Source: an uncultured Bacteroidales bacterium (GTDB lineage: Bacteria; Bacteroidota; Bacteroidia; Bacteroidales; UBA3663). From it: a stretch of DNA of 25,640 nt. Within the stretch, counting starts at the first letter, position 1. Each line of letters starts with the position of its first letter. Where the stretch lies: contig CALBPV010000062.1 in NCBI GenBank assembly GCA_937899265.1, forward strand, positions 1 through 25,640. The letters are read 5' to 3'. Below are positions 1 to 9,200 of the stretch, in pieces. The notes beneath the pieces were generated by a model. The model searched no databases and was not told the DNA's origin. It saw nothing but the letters and a program-made list of their open reading frames with translations. A program made the position numbers and the translations under genes.

Positions 1-368
1 CAGTCGGGCTGCAATCCTCCGCAAGTGCCGATTCGGACAATTTGGAGGGCGGTGTGCCGGGTTTTGATTTCGCGCGTTTGGAAATCGACATTTTTGAGCG
101 CATCGAGTTCGGTCATGACGATATCGATGTTGTCGGGGCCGATGCCGTGGCTGAGGGCCGTGATGCGTTTGCCCCAGAAGGTTCCCGTCACTGTATGGAA
201 CTCGCGGCTGGTCACTTCACACTCGATGCTGTCGAAAAAGGACGCTATCATGGTGACGCGACCGGGGTCGCCGCAAACAATCAGTTTGTCGGCCACTTGT
301 TCGGGGCGAAGATGGAGATGGAACACGCTGCCGTCTTCATTGATGATTAACTCGGATGCCGGAATCAT
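1..368 (-). CDS. Uridine/nucleoside phosphorylase, 5' part, cut by window edge
   Basis: The minus strand reads open from an ATG at 368-366 to the left edge, giving about 122 residues and no stop. The translation begins MIPASELIINEDGSVFHLHL and carries the signatures of the PNP/UDP phosphorylase family: GDPGRV (phosphate-binding loop, near residue 33), REFHTVTGTFWGK, SHGIGPDNIDI and RIGTCGGLQPD at the truncated end. Enzymes of this family cleave uridine or related nucleosides with phosphate, releasing base and ribose-1-phosphate in pyrimidine salvage in the cytoplasm. The start is supported by a promoter about 55 nt upstream on the same strand. The substrate-specifying C-terminal half lies outside the window, so uridine phosphorylase is likely but general nucleoside phosphorylase is possible. 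Two plus-strand ORFs over this stretch are shadows. Confidence 0.88.
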   Translation of the reverse strand, partial: MIPASELIINEDGSVFHLHLRPEQVADKLIVCGDPGRVTMIASFFDSIECEVTSREFHTVTGTFWGKRITALSHGIGPDNIDIVMTELDALKNVDFQTREIKTRHTALQIVRIGTCGGLQPD

Positions 369-426
369 AGGGAGGGGGTTATGGGGGTGATGGGGCTAAT
401 GGAGCCAATGGGGCTCATAGCGGCTG

Positions 427-457
427 CAAATATAACGTAAATTTTCCAAACGGCAAA
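427..457 (-). promoter_or_regulatory. Bacteroidetes promoter for the nucleoside phosphorylase
   Basis: Read on the minus strand, TTTG (457-454) is followed after 19 nt by TATATTTG (434-427), matching the -33 TTTG / -7 TAnnTTTG consensus. Transcription should begin near 421 and leave a leader of about 50 nt before the ATG at 368. Confidence 0.7.
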
Positions 458-503
458 GTTTTTTGCCAAAAAAAGCGGATTTCGGACAAAAAGAAGAGAA
501 AAA

Positions 504-535
504 TTTGTGTTTTTGTCAATTTTTTGCTATCTTTG
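504..535 (+). promoter_or_regulatory. Bacteroidetes promoter for the TPR/PD40 gene
   Basis: TTTG (504-507), a 20-nt spacer and TATCTTTG (528-535) form a full match to the -33/-7 consensus of the Bacteroidetes primary sigma factor. The predicted start near 541 gives a leader of about 40 nt. It is divergent from the promoter at 427-457. Confidence 0.75.
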
Positions 536-581
536 CAGCCGCTATATATATTTAAAAGGAGTCGATTTATAAAATCCACAG

Positions 582-1967
582 ATGAAAAGAACTCTCAAGT
601 ATATTATTTCCGTCATCGCCTCGCTTTGGTTTGTCAGTTCGACGGCGGCCTCTTTGCAGGAAGTGAAGGCTTTGGTTGATTCGGCCAAATACCAAAAGGC
701 GCTGGTCGTGATGCGCGGCGTGATGGACAAGCCACAATATGGCAAAAACGGAGACTGGACCAAACTCTACGGGCAGTGTCTGTGTCTGACGGGCAACTAT
801 GCCGAGGCCGTTGCCCCCCTCCAATTCGCCCAAAAGGCGGGACGTTCCGGAGCCATTTATTATCTGGCAATAGCCAAGCAGCATCTTTACCAATTCGAAG
901 AAGCCGCAGAGCTTATCTCACTCTACAAAAAGAAATACTGCAAAGAGGGGAGTGAATGGTCGCTGCGCTGCGACAGCATTTTGGCCCGCTGCGAGCAGGG
1001 ACAAAACGCCGTGGAGCACGTCTGTGACTACATCATCCTCGACTCTCTAAGTCTTCCCGAAGAATCTTTCGTACAGCAATTCCGGTTAGGGCCGGAATCG
1101 GGACGTTTTGTATCGTCCATCGGGGGCGAGATATGTTTCATCTCGTCGTTGGGAGACTACCAGCTCCGAGCCGAGGGCGACACGATTTACGAATCGAGAC
1201 TGCTGAACAATCAGGATTGGGAAGAATGGCATCCGCTGAACATCCCCCTCGACGGTCCCAAATCCTATCCTTACCTCCGTTCGGACGGCGAGACGTTGAT
1301 TTTTGCGGCCAAGAACGACAACGGGCTTGGCGGCTGGGACCTTTACAGTACCAGTCGCGCTGCCGACAACACGGACTGGTATGCACCCGAACGGTTGCCC
1401 ATGCCGCTCAATTCTCCGTTTGACGACATTGCGCTCGGCATTGACGAGACACATCAAGTAGGGTGGTGGGCCACGAACCGCAACGCAGCTCCGGGCTGGG
1501 TGACCGTCTATCTCTACAAGGCGGACGACGAAGCCGGCTATCTGGAGGGTGCACAGCCGGAGCGCGGGCGCCTCGTCAGTCTGGCACAGTCGTGGCGCGA
1601 TTCGGCAGGATATGCCGACCTTGTGAACGAATGTCTCGCCTCCCGTCCGGCACAGCGCAAAAAGACATACAACGTCAACATCCCCATCACGGATGACCTT
1701 GTCCATCACTCGGAAGCCGACTTCTCCTCGCCGAAAGCCATGGAGGCATATACGCTGTCGCTCAGCATCAGCGAACGTCTTTCCACCGTAAGGAAAGAGC
1801 TCGACGACTTGAGGGTTCGCTATCACGAAGCCTCGCCGAGCCAACGCAGCGCGATGCGGCAGACGATTCTCGACTTGGAATTTCAGGAGAAAAACCTCGT
1901 TCTCCTGCTCGAAAAGAAGCAGAAGGAATATCGGAACCTCGAAATCAAGGCTTTGGGAAGATTTTGA
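582..1967 (+). CDS. Secreted TPR / PD40 beta-propeller-like protein
   Basis: This 461-residue protein starts with a cleavable signal peptide (positively charged MKRTLKY, hydrophobic core, likely cleavage after about residue 23) and no lipobox cysteine, so it should be periplasmic or exported. Residues about 25-135 are helical and TPR-like (LYGQCLCLTGNYAEAVAPLQ). Residues about 165-320 contain PD40/WD40-like blades with typical strings such as YPYLRSDGETLIFAA, GGWDLY and WWATNRN. Residues about 395-455 are charged and heptad-like, probably a coiled coil. The order TPR then PD40 resembles PorE-type Bacteroidetes proteins, but the C-terminal OmpA-like peptidoglycan-binding domain is missing. The start is fixed by the promoter at 504-535. 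Function is unknown; an envelope scaffold role is only inference. It appears to be monocistronic. Confidence 0.85.
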   Translation: MKRTLKYIISVIASLWFVSSTAASLQEVKALVDSAKYQKALVVMRGVMDKPQYGKNGDWTKLYGQCLCLTGNYAEAVAPLQFAQKAGRSGAIYYLAIAKQHLYQFEEAAELISLYKKKYCKEGSEWSLRCDSILARCEQGQNAVEHVCDYIILDSLSLPEESFVQQFRLGPESGRFVSSIGGEICFISSLGDYQLRAEGDTIYESRLLNNQDWEEWHPLNIPLDGPKSYPYLRSDGETLIFAAKNDNGLGGWDLYSTSRAADNTDWYAPERLPMPLNSPFDDIALGIDETHQVGWWATNRNAAPGWVTVYLYKADDEAGYLEGAQPERGRLVSLAQSWRDSAGYADLVNECLASRPAQRKKTYNVNIPITDDLVHHSEADFSSPKAMEAYTLSLSISERLSTVRKELDDLRVRYHEASPSQRSAMRQTILDLEFQEKNLVLLLEKKQKEYRNLEIKALGRF

Positions 1968-2108
1968 GAAATTGCCCCTGCCGAATGGAAGTTCAAAATT
2001 CCCGGGACAGCCTCCGTTTTTGCACACTCCACTTACCGCTTTGCGTCATTCTGTCGGGGCAAAAGCATTTTTTTGAGGCAAAACATCGGACGTTTCAAAA
2101 AAAAACGC

Positions 2109-2116
2109 TATCTTTG
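2109..2116 (+). promoter_or_regulatory. -7 element upstream of the mannosyltransferase cluster
   Basis: TATCTTTG followed by GCGCGC is a perfect -7 box in the otherwise gene-free stretch 1968-2178. No TTTG occurs at the usual 19-21 nt upstream; the nearest (2072-2075) is 33 nt away. The predicted start near 2122 leaves a 55-60 nt leader before the ATG at 2179. I saw no convincing terminator for the preceding gene here. Confidence 0.55.
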
Positions 2117-2178
2117 CGCGCATTTCAAACGCGCATACGACGCTCACTTAAAACAAGTTATCGCTACAAGACATATCT

Positions 2179-3054
2179 ATGGCAATTGCAGTCAGCATAC
2201 CCAACAACGACCCTTTCAGCATGCCCATGCCGAAGGTCGAACCGACGGGCGAAGAAACCGCCGAAGTTCCCGGGGACGATACCGCCGGGAACGTTGAGGC
2301 TCCCTCCGAAGAACCCGTCCACAGCGACTCGCTGGTCATCATCCCCACCTACAACGAGAAGGAGAATATCGAGAACATCATACGCTATGTGTTCAAACTC
2401 CCCCAGCCCTTCGAAATTCTCATCATTGACGACGGTTCGCCGGACGGCACGGCCGGGATAGTGAAGACCCTGATGGAGGAATTCCCCGACAGGCTGCACA
2501 TCATCGAACGCCAAGGCAAACAAGGCCTCGGCACGGCCTATATTGCGGGATTCCGATGGGCTTTGAAACATGACTACGAGTACATCTTCGAGATGGATGC
2601 CGACTTCAGCCACAATCCCGACGACCTGTTGCGGCTGCGTGCCGCCTGTGCCGAGAGAGGGGCAGATTTGGCCATCGGTTCGCGTTATGTGACCGGTGTC
2701 AATGTTGTCAACTGGCCCATGGGGCGCGTATTGATGTCGTACTACGCCTCCGTCTATGTGCGGTTCGTCACCGGCATAAAAGTGCACGATTCGACGGCAG
2801 GTTTTGTGTGCTACACCCGCCGTCTGCTTTCCAAGATGGAATTGGACAAAATACAGTTCAAGGGCTATGCCTTCCAGATTGAGATGAAGTTTACGGCATC
2901 GATGATGGGAGCCAAGATTGAAGAAGTGCCCATCATCTTCACCAACCGCGTACTTGGCACGTCCAAGATGAGCGGCGGCATCTTCAGTGAAGCCGTCTTC
3001 GGTGTCATCAAGCTGAAGGTGGGCAGTTGGAGCCGCGTCTATCCGAAACTCTGA
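2179..3054 (+). CDS. Polyprenol monophosphomannose synthase (GT2), N-terminally extended
   Basis: The 291-residue product is a family 2 glycosyltransferase of the dolichol/polyprenol-phosphate mannose synthase type, which moves mannose from GDP-mannose to a membrane polyprenyl phosphate. The catalytic part begins near residue 51 with SLVIIPTYNEKENIENI, followed by LIIDDGSPDGT, the metal-binding DAD (D140, D142) in FEMDADFSHNP, GSRY and the STAGFVCY acceptor-site motif. It lacks the C-terminal membrane domain of the fused type. The first ~48 residues are a Pro-rich acidic extension not usual in the family, which normally starts just before the IIPTYNE motif. ATGs exist only at residues 1, 15 and 17, so at least about 30 extra residues are real. 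It is the first gene of a plus-strand cluster, 22 nt before pyrC. Confidence 0.9.
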   Translation: MAIAVSIPNNDPFSMPMPKVEPTGEETAEVPGDDTAGNVEAPSEEPVHSDSLVIIPTYNEKENIENIIRYVFKLPQPFEILIIDDGSPDGTAGIVKTLMEEFPDRLHIIERQGKQGLGTAYIAGFRWALKHDYEYIFEMDADFSHNPDDLLRLRAACAERGADLAIGSRYVTGVNVVNWPMGRVLMSYYASVYVRFVTGIKVHDSTAGFVCYTRRLLSKMELDKIQFKGYAFQIEMKFTASMMGAKIEEVPIIFTNRVLGTSKMSGGIFSEAVFGVIKLKVGSWSRVYPKL

Positions 3055-3076
3055 CCCGATACAGCCGGAGAGAATT

Positions 3077-4366
3077 ATGGAAATCGAAAACAGTTTCCAG
3101 TTGTACAACGTGCGCGCCTACATGGACGGCGGACTGAAAGCCGTTGACATCAAGGTAAAAGAAGGCGTGATTGTGGGCATCCGCCCCACGGTAGCCGTCA
3201 CGCCGGCCAAGCTTTGGCTCTTGCCGGGAGTGATAGACGACCACGTACATTTCCGTGAGCCGGGTCTGACCGACAAAGCCGACATAGAGTCGGAAAGCCG
3301 GGCGGCAGCCGCCGGCGGAGTAACGACGGTGATGGACATGCCCAATGTGGTTCCCACCACGACAACGCCCGAGGCTCTTGCCGCCAAGAAAGAACTCTTT
3401 GAGAAAAAATGCTGTGTTCGCTACGGGTTCTTCTACGGCATCACCAACGACAATCTGGAGGAAGCGCTTCGCATTCCCGAAGAAGAGATTTGCGGCTACA
3501 AAGTCTTTTTGGGTTCCTCGACGGGCGGCATGCTGATGAACGACATGGAGAAACTGAAGCATCTCCTCACCCACACCGACAAAGTGGTGGCCGTACACAG
3601 CGAAGACGAAGACCTGATACGCAGGAACCGCGAACATTTCCTGAGAATCCATCCCGGCGATGACCTGGGCATCATGTTCCACCCCATGATACGCAGCACG
3701 CAGGCTTGTCAGAAATCGACGTTGCATGCCCTGCGGGCTTTCGAGACAGCGGGCGGCAATCTGCATATCTGCCACGTCACGACCGCTTCGGAATTAGACC
3801 TGATACGTCGCGTCAAGGAAGAGAAAAAGCAAGCCCACGCCCTTCTCACGGCAGAAGCCTGCGTAGGGCACCTTTGGTTCTCGGCCGACGACTACAAAAT
3901 ACAGGGTTCGCTAATCAAGGTCAATCCTGCCATCAAAACGTTGGCCGACCGCACGGCCTTGCGTCACGGGCTGACAGACGGCACGATAGACATTGTGGCA
4001 ACGGACCACGCTCCGCACCTCCTCAGCGAGAAGAAAGGCGGAGCCCTGAAAGCGGCATCCGGCATGCCGTCGGTGCAGTATTCGCTGTTGGTGATGTTGG
4101 AAATGATGAATCACGGCATCCTGACCCTGCCCGACATTGTGCGTCTGATGTGCGAAAATCCCGCCAAGAGATACAAACTCTGGGACCGGGGAGCCATCCG
4201 CGAAGGCATGTCGGCTGACTTTGTGCTCATCGACCCCCATGCCAAAACCGAGGTGGAGCGTTCGACCATCCTGTCCAAGTGCGGCTGGTCTCCCTGGGAA
4301 GGCGAAGAGTTTCACCACCAAATCCTCACCACATGGGTGAAGGGCATTCCCGTATGGCAAAACTGA
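3077..4366 (+). CDS. pyrC: Dihydroorotase
   Basis: The 429-residue protein is an amidohydrolase of the dihydroorotase type, which interconverts N-carbamoyl-aspartate and dihydroorotate in de novo pyrimidine synthesis in the cytoplasm. The metal-site residues are in order: H56 and H58 in DDHVHFREPG, the lysine of GYKVFLGSSTGG (K142, candidate carboxylated lysine), H174 in VHSEDE, H233 in ICHVTT and D310 in ATDHAPH. DMPN, GVTTVMDMPN and the C-terminal GMSADFVLID amidohydrolase strand are also typical. Length fits the ~430-residue class I enzymes rather than the shorter E. coli type. It is 22 nt downstream of the mannosyltransferase, and its last 13 nt overlap the next gene, which argues for co-transcription. 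All expected catalytic residues seem intact. An allantoinase or hydantoinase is less likely, because the sequence follows the Bacteroidetes dihydroorotase pattern closely. Confidence 0.95.
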   Translation: MEIENSFQLYNVRAYMDGGLKAVDIKVKEGVIVGIRPTVAVTPAKLWLLPGVIDDHVHFREPGLTDKADIESESRAAAAGGVTTVMDMPNVVPTTTTPEALAAKKELFEKKCCVRYGFFYGITNDNLEEALRIPEEEICGYKVFLGSSTGGMLMNDMEKLKHLLTHTDKVVAVHSEDEDLIRRNREHFLRIHPGDDLGIMFHPMIRSTQACQKSTLHALRAFETAGGNLHICHVTTASELDLIRRVKEEKKQAHALLTAEACVGHLWFSADDYKIQGSLIKVNPAIKTLADRTALRHGLTDGTIDIVATDHAPHLLSEKKGGALKAASGMPSVQYSLLVMLEMMNHGILTLPDIVRLMCENPAKRYKLWDRGAIREGMSADFVLIDPHAKTEVERSTILSKCGWSPWEGEEFHHQILTTWVKGIPVWQN

Positions 4367-5178
4367 TAGACATACGCGCCGCCGTGCGCAGCAAGTTTCC
4401 CCGTCAGGCCGAGAAAGTTCCGTCGTGGGTCTTTGCGCTGGCCGAATGGCTCATCTGCCAAAAGGACATGAACAAAATCCTCATCAAGGCAGGCGACGCC
4501 ATAAAAGGGCAGGAATTTGCCGACATGATGACCCGAGAGCTGAACACGGGTTACAAAATCCACGGCATGGAGAATCTGCCGGACACGGGGCGTTTCGTGT
4601 TGGTCTCGAACCATCCGCTGGGAGCTTTCGACGGCATATCCTACATCAAAATCTTCGGCAAGAAGTATCCGAAATTCAAAGTCATTGTCAATGACCTTTT
4701 GATGTACATAGAACCGCTGCAAAGCGTTTTCCTTCCGGTCAACACCTTAGGCAAACAGAAGCGCGAGGACATGGAAGCCATACAGTCGGCCTTCGAAAGT
4801 GAGGACACGCAAATTCTCAGTTTCCCCGCCGGATTCTGTTCGCGGTGGATAGACGGCAAGATTCAGGACGTTCCGTGGAAGAAGTCTGTCATCACGCAGG
4901 CCATAGAGTACGAGCGGGACATCGTGCCCATGCATTTCGAAGGCCGCAACTCGGCCGTCTTCTACGGCTTGGAATGGCTGCGCCGGAAGTTAGGCATGAA
5001 GTTCAACATCGGGCTGCCGCTCCTTCCCCGCCAGATGATGCGCACGGCCAGGAACAAAACGTACACCATCCACATCGGGCAGCCCATCCCCTGGCAAACC
5101 TTCGACGACACGAAGACACCGAACGAATGGGCACAATGGCTCCGCCGGCGGTGCTACGAAGTGGGAGGAAAACAGTAG
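4354..5178 (+). CDS. glsA: PlsC-like O-acyltransferase, GlsA-like (glycine lipid synthesis)
   Basis: Starting at the ATG at 4354 (MAKLIDIRAAV), the product is 274 residues. An upstream in-frame ATG at 4279 would overlap pyrC by 88 nt and adds sequence unlike the family. The protein has the lysophospholipid acyltransferase active-site motif as NHPLGAFDG (H87, D93) and a later block VFLPVNTLGKQKREDM followed by LSFPAGFCSRW, matching the acyltransferase order. The gene after it encodes a GNAT/hemolysin-type N-acyltransferase. This pair corresponds to glsA/glsB of Bacteroides, which together make N-acyl-3-acyloxy glycine and serine-glycine lipids: GlsB acylates the amino acid nitrogen and GlsA adds the second fatty acid by an ester bond. 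That assignment rests on family resemblance and the pairing. A general lysophospholipid acyltransferase is the alternative. Confidence 0.82.
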   Translation: MAKLIDIRAAVRSKFPRQAEKVPSWVFALAEWLICQKDMNKILIKAGDAIKGQEFADMMTRELNTGYKIHGMENLPDTGRFVLVSNHPLGAFDGISYIKIFGKKYPKFKVIVNDLLMYIEPLQSVFLPVNTLGKQKREDMEAIQSAFESEDTQILSFPAGFCSRWIDGKIQDVPWKKSVITQAIEYERDIVPMHFEGRNSAVFYGLEWLRRKLGMKFNIGLPLLPRQMMRTARNKTYTIHIGQPIPWQTFDDTKTPNEWAQWLRRRCYEVGGKQ

Positions 5179-5239
5179 CCACTCTTTCGTCCCGGAAGAA
5201 GAGAGACTGGAGAAACGACAACGACATATAACAAAGAGT

Positions 5240-6184
5240 ATGACTCAACCGATTATAGCCCCGGTTCCGAAACCGATGCTCTTGCAGGATTTGCAACGGG
5301 CACAGCTTTTGCGCCATTCGCGCAAAGCGAGCAACGAGATTTATATATTCACTGCCCATCAGTGTCCGATGCTGATGCAGGAGGTAGGGCGTCTGCGCGA
5401 AATCGCCTTCCGTGAAGCGGGCGGCGGCACAGGTCTCAACATGGACATTGACTTCTACGACACGATGGACGACCCCTATTGGCAGCTCATCGTGTGGGAT
5501 CCCCGCGAAGAGTCCATTCTGGGCGGCTACCGGTTTATTTTCGGTCCCCACGTTCGCATGGACCAGCACGGAGCACCCGTTTTGGCCACGAGCCACATGT
5601 TTGAATTCTCGCAGGAATTCCTCACGGACTACCTTCCCTTCACGCTTGAATTGGGACGTTCGTTCGTGACGGTGGAATACCAGAGTTCGCGTGCCGGAGC
5701 CCGGTCTCTCTTCACCCTTGACAACCTTTGGGACGGACTGGGAGCCCTGGCCTGTATTTTCCCCGACGTACGTTATTACTACGGCAAATTCACGATGTAC
5801 CCGTCCTATCCCAAGAAGGGACGCAACATGATACTGTATTTCCTCTCGAAGTATTTCCCCGACAATGAGAATCTCGTGCGCCCCTTCCATCCGCTTGAGA
5901 CAGGCACAGACGTAGCCGCCATGGAGGTGCTCTTTAGCGGCAAAACATTCCGCGAGGACTATAAAATCCTGAACGGCGAAGTTCGCAAACTGGGTTACAA
6001 CATCCCGCCCCTTGTGAATGCCTACATGTTGCTGAGTCCCACGATGCGCATGTTCGGGACTGCCATCAACGACGAGTTCGGCGATGTGGAAGAGAGCGGC
6101 ATCCTCATCAACATTGCCGAAATAGACGCCGAGATGCGTCAACGCTATATCGACACCTTTGTGGAAGAACTCGGGCACAAATAA
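5240..6184 (+). CDS. glsB: GNAT/hemolysin-type N-acyltransferase, GlsB-like
   Basis: The 314-residue product matches the hemolysin-like GNAT acyltransferases (the OlsB/OlsF N-acyltransferase family): EVGRLREIAFREAGGGTGL (near residue 50), DIDFYDTMDDPYWQLIVW, the acyl-donor core ILGGYRF, then LELGRSFVTVEYQ and LFTLDNLWDGLG. In Bacteroides the homologous GlsB transfers a 3-hydroxy fatty acid onto glycine, giving the monoacyl amine that GlsA completes. It lies 61 nt after glsA on the same strand and is the last gene before the palindromic terminator at 6216-6247. No membrane segment is evident; the enzyme should act at the inner face of the cytoplasmic membrane. The head-group amino acid (glycine or ornithine) cannot be told from sequence alone. 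Glycine is inferred from phylum and pairing. Confidence 0.85.
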   Translation: MTQPIIAPVPKPMLLQDLQRAQLLRHSRKASNEIYIFTAHQCPMLMQEVGRLREIAFREAGGGTGLNMDIDFYDTMDDPYWQLIVWDPREESILGGYRFIFGPHVRMDQHGAPVLATSHMFEFSQEFLTDYLPFTLELGRSFVTVEYQSSRAGARSLFTLDNLWDGLGALACIFPDVRYYYGKFTMYPSYPKKGRNMILYFLSKYFPDNENLVRPFHPLETGTDVAAMEVLFSGKTFREDYKILNGEVRKLGYNIPPLVNAYMLLSPTMRMFGTAINDEFGDVEESGILINIAEIDAEMRQRYIDTFVEELGHK

Positions 6185-6215
6185 GCGCCTCCTCCCCGTT
6201 TTCCCGACCCGCAAA

Positions 6216-6247
6216 ACAAAAGCCTCGCTTGCAAGCGAGGCTTTTGT
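6216..6247. terminator. Bidirectional terminator between convergent genes
   Basis: A perfect 32-nt palindrome with arms ACAAAAGCCTCGCTTG and its complement, running A-rich into G/C into T-rich. Read either way it gives a strong stem ending in a TTTTGT tract, so it can stop both the pyrC/gls transcript (plus) and the beta-galactosidase transcript (minus). It sits 31 nt after the glsB stop and 10 nt after the GH2 stop. Confidence 0.9.
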
Positions 6248-6257
6248 TGTAAGAGGG

Positions 6258-9200
6258 TCAGCGTATCACGAAGCGCAGTTCGTAATTGCCGTAAGGCATT
6301 CGGTACTCGCTGCGCGGCCAAGCACCCCAGCTGTTGATGCATCCCAGTCCCATCATTCGGGAAGCCACATGGACTACAGTGTAGGGACGGGGCGTGAGAT
6401 CGCCGCTGTGATGGCCGCAGGGTTTCTCCTTGATGTATCCGTCGTCGATGTCGTCGGTGAGGAAAGGCAAAGCCTGCACGTTGAGCGGGGCATTGAACGC
6501 TTCGACCGTGAGGGGGGGCAAAGCCATTGCGGAGCTGTCGCTTTCCAGGCGCCACCAGCGCACATCGGTATGGTTGCCGCTCTCCTGCGGACGGACGTAA
6601 GGCCAGTAGGCGTCGGATGTCTTGAGGCGGTACGTTCCCAGGAACTGGTTGGCATGCCGGTCGATATAGTTCTCCTCCGGGCCTCGTCCGTAATACACAT
6701 TATTAATATAAGGAGCGGACATCTGCCATTTCATGCCGAAACGCAACAGCTGCGGCATGTCTTTTGCGGCGGAATCGGCCATGAGTTTTTCCTCCACCAA
6801 GAGGCTTCCGTCTTCTCTCAGCGTATAGGTCACAGAGAGTTGGGCATTCAGTTCCGGCAGGTTGTGGACGGTGAAGACTTCGCCCTTGTCGGGACGGCAC
6901 GTGATGGATTTGAGTTCCATCTTCGGATTGCGCCAAGCCCAACTCTTCTGTTGGATGCGTGCTCCGTAGTCATTGTCTGTGGGGGCACGCCAGAAATCGG
7001 GCGTAATGGAGGTGCGGTCGTACAACATCGGACAATTCTCCTTGTCGAGATATTCTATCCAACCGCTCCGTCGTCCCCAAGTCACTGTCATTCCGGCGGC
7101 GGACAGCGAGTAATAGGAGAGCGTCGAATCGGCCCAGAGAGGCTTTTGAACGGTTGGCCGCATGGGAACGCGCGAGAAACGGTCACGGAGCACAAATTCC
7201 TGACGGGCCTCGGTGCCGCAGGCCATGACGAGCGTCACCTCCTTGTCGGGGTTGTCCTGCAAAACCGAAGTAACGGCCTCGGCCAAAGCGGGACTTTCGA
7301 CAGCCACACGCTGCCGGGGTGCCACCGTGGGAACCGGAACGGCAGTCGCGCTGACCGGATGGCCCTCGACGAGCAGCGTGGCTATCATCTTGCGATTCTC
7401 CAGCGGCTTGAAGAAGTATTCGTTATAGACGCTGAAGCAGCCCTTGCGGAGGTCGCCGAGGGAGGCTTCAGTCCAAATGTTCTGGTAATAATACTGTACT
7501 TCCTTGGACTGAGGCGTGATGGCGCGGTCGGGAGTCACGACACCGTTGCAGTTGAAATTGTAATCCGAAGCCGGATAGCGTCCGTAGTCTCCGCCGTAGG
7601 TCCAAACAGGCTTGCCGGTGACACGGCTGGTATCCGCAAGACCCTGGTCAACAAAATCCCAAATGTAGCCGCCCTGATAGGCCGGATATTTGCGCACCAG
7701 TTCCCAGTATTCTTTGAATCCGCCCAAGGAATTGCCCATGGCGTGGGCATACTCGCACTGAATCAGCGGACGGGGATTCTCTCCCCGGGCATATTTCTCA
7801 CAATTGTCGTAGCCGTAATACATCGGACAGAAGATGTCGGTTTTGCCGTTTTGTCCGGCGGGTTCGTACTGGATGGGGCGCGTGGGCTCGTAGCTGCGAA
7901 TCCAATCGTAGCACTGTTCGAAATTCTCTCCGTAACCGGCCTCGTTGCCCAAGCTCCAAACAATGATGGAGGCATGGTTTTTGAACGTACGCACGTTGGC
8001 CTGATCGCGTTCCATGTGGGCCAGCTTGTAGAGCGGATTCCGGGCGAGTGTTTTCTCCTTGAATCCCATGCCGTGGCTCTCGATGTTGGCCTCGGCGGTG
8101 ACGTAAAGGCCATAGATGTCGCAAAGCTCATACCAACGCGGATCGTCCGGATAGTGGCAGGTTCGCACGGCATTGACATTCAGTTCTTTCATCACACGGA
8201 TATCGTTTTTCATCTCCTCCGGCGTAACGCAATAGCCGCCCGTGGGAGACAGTTCGTGACGGTTGACGCCCTTGATGAGAATCGGTCGTCCGTTGACCTT
8301 GAGCTGACGGTCTTCCACTTTGACCTCGCGGAACCCTACACGCAGGGGAACCATCTCCTCCCCCGCCTGCACCAGCAGACGATAGAGTGCGGGGGTCTCT
8401 GCCGACCAGCATTGGGGAGAGAGAACGGTGCAGCGGAGGTGTCCGACTCCGTTTCGGTCCACAGTCACCGGAGAAGAAGCCCCTTCGGGGAACAGTTCTT
8501 TTTCGTCAGCCACCGAGCCTGCGAGGGCATCCGTGAACGGAGCCAGGAAGAAACGAATGGGGGCACCGGCTTTCCCGCCGGTCAGGACCTGCACATCGAG
8601 ACTCCAGTTGTCGGAGCCGGCTTCGCGCTGTGTGGTGACGTAAATATCCTCGACATGACGGCGGGGACGACTATAGAGGAACACCTCGCGGGCAATGCCT
8701 GTGAAACGCCAGAAATCCTGGTCTTCGAGATAAGAACCGTCGCACCACCTCATCACCTGCATGGCTATGGTATTTTCGCCCGGCTTGAGATATTTCGTGA
8801 CATTGAACTCAGCGGCCACTTTGGAATCCTCGGAATATCCGACGAATTGGCCGTTGACCCACACCTTGAGATTGCTTGTAGCCGAGCCGACATAGAAGAC
8901 GACTTCCCCGTCTTTCCAAGCATCGGGCACGCGGAAGGTGCGACGATAGGAACCGGTGTAGTTGTTTTTCTCCTCGACATAAGGGGGATTGGAGGCGAAC
9001 TGGGTGCTCCATGCATAACCGATGTTGCGGTAGATACGGTCGCCGTAGCCGTTCATTTCGAAAAGTCCGGGAACCGGAAAATCCACCCACTGCGAATCAT
9101 CATAGCCCGGTTTCCAAAAACCCTCGGGCGCATCGTTGTGGTCTTTGGCGAAACAGAATCGCCACATTCCCTCCATCGAAAGATAGCGGGCGGACTGCGT

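Noticed and set aside
25..390. Plus-strand frames at the left edge
   Set aside because: The minus-strand frame over the same bases is a clear nucleoside phosphorylase with family motifs and a promoter.
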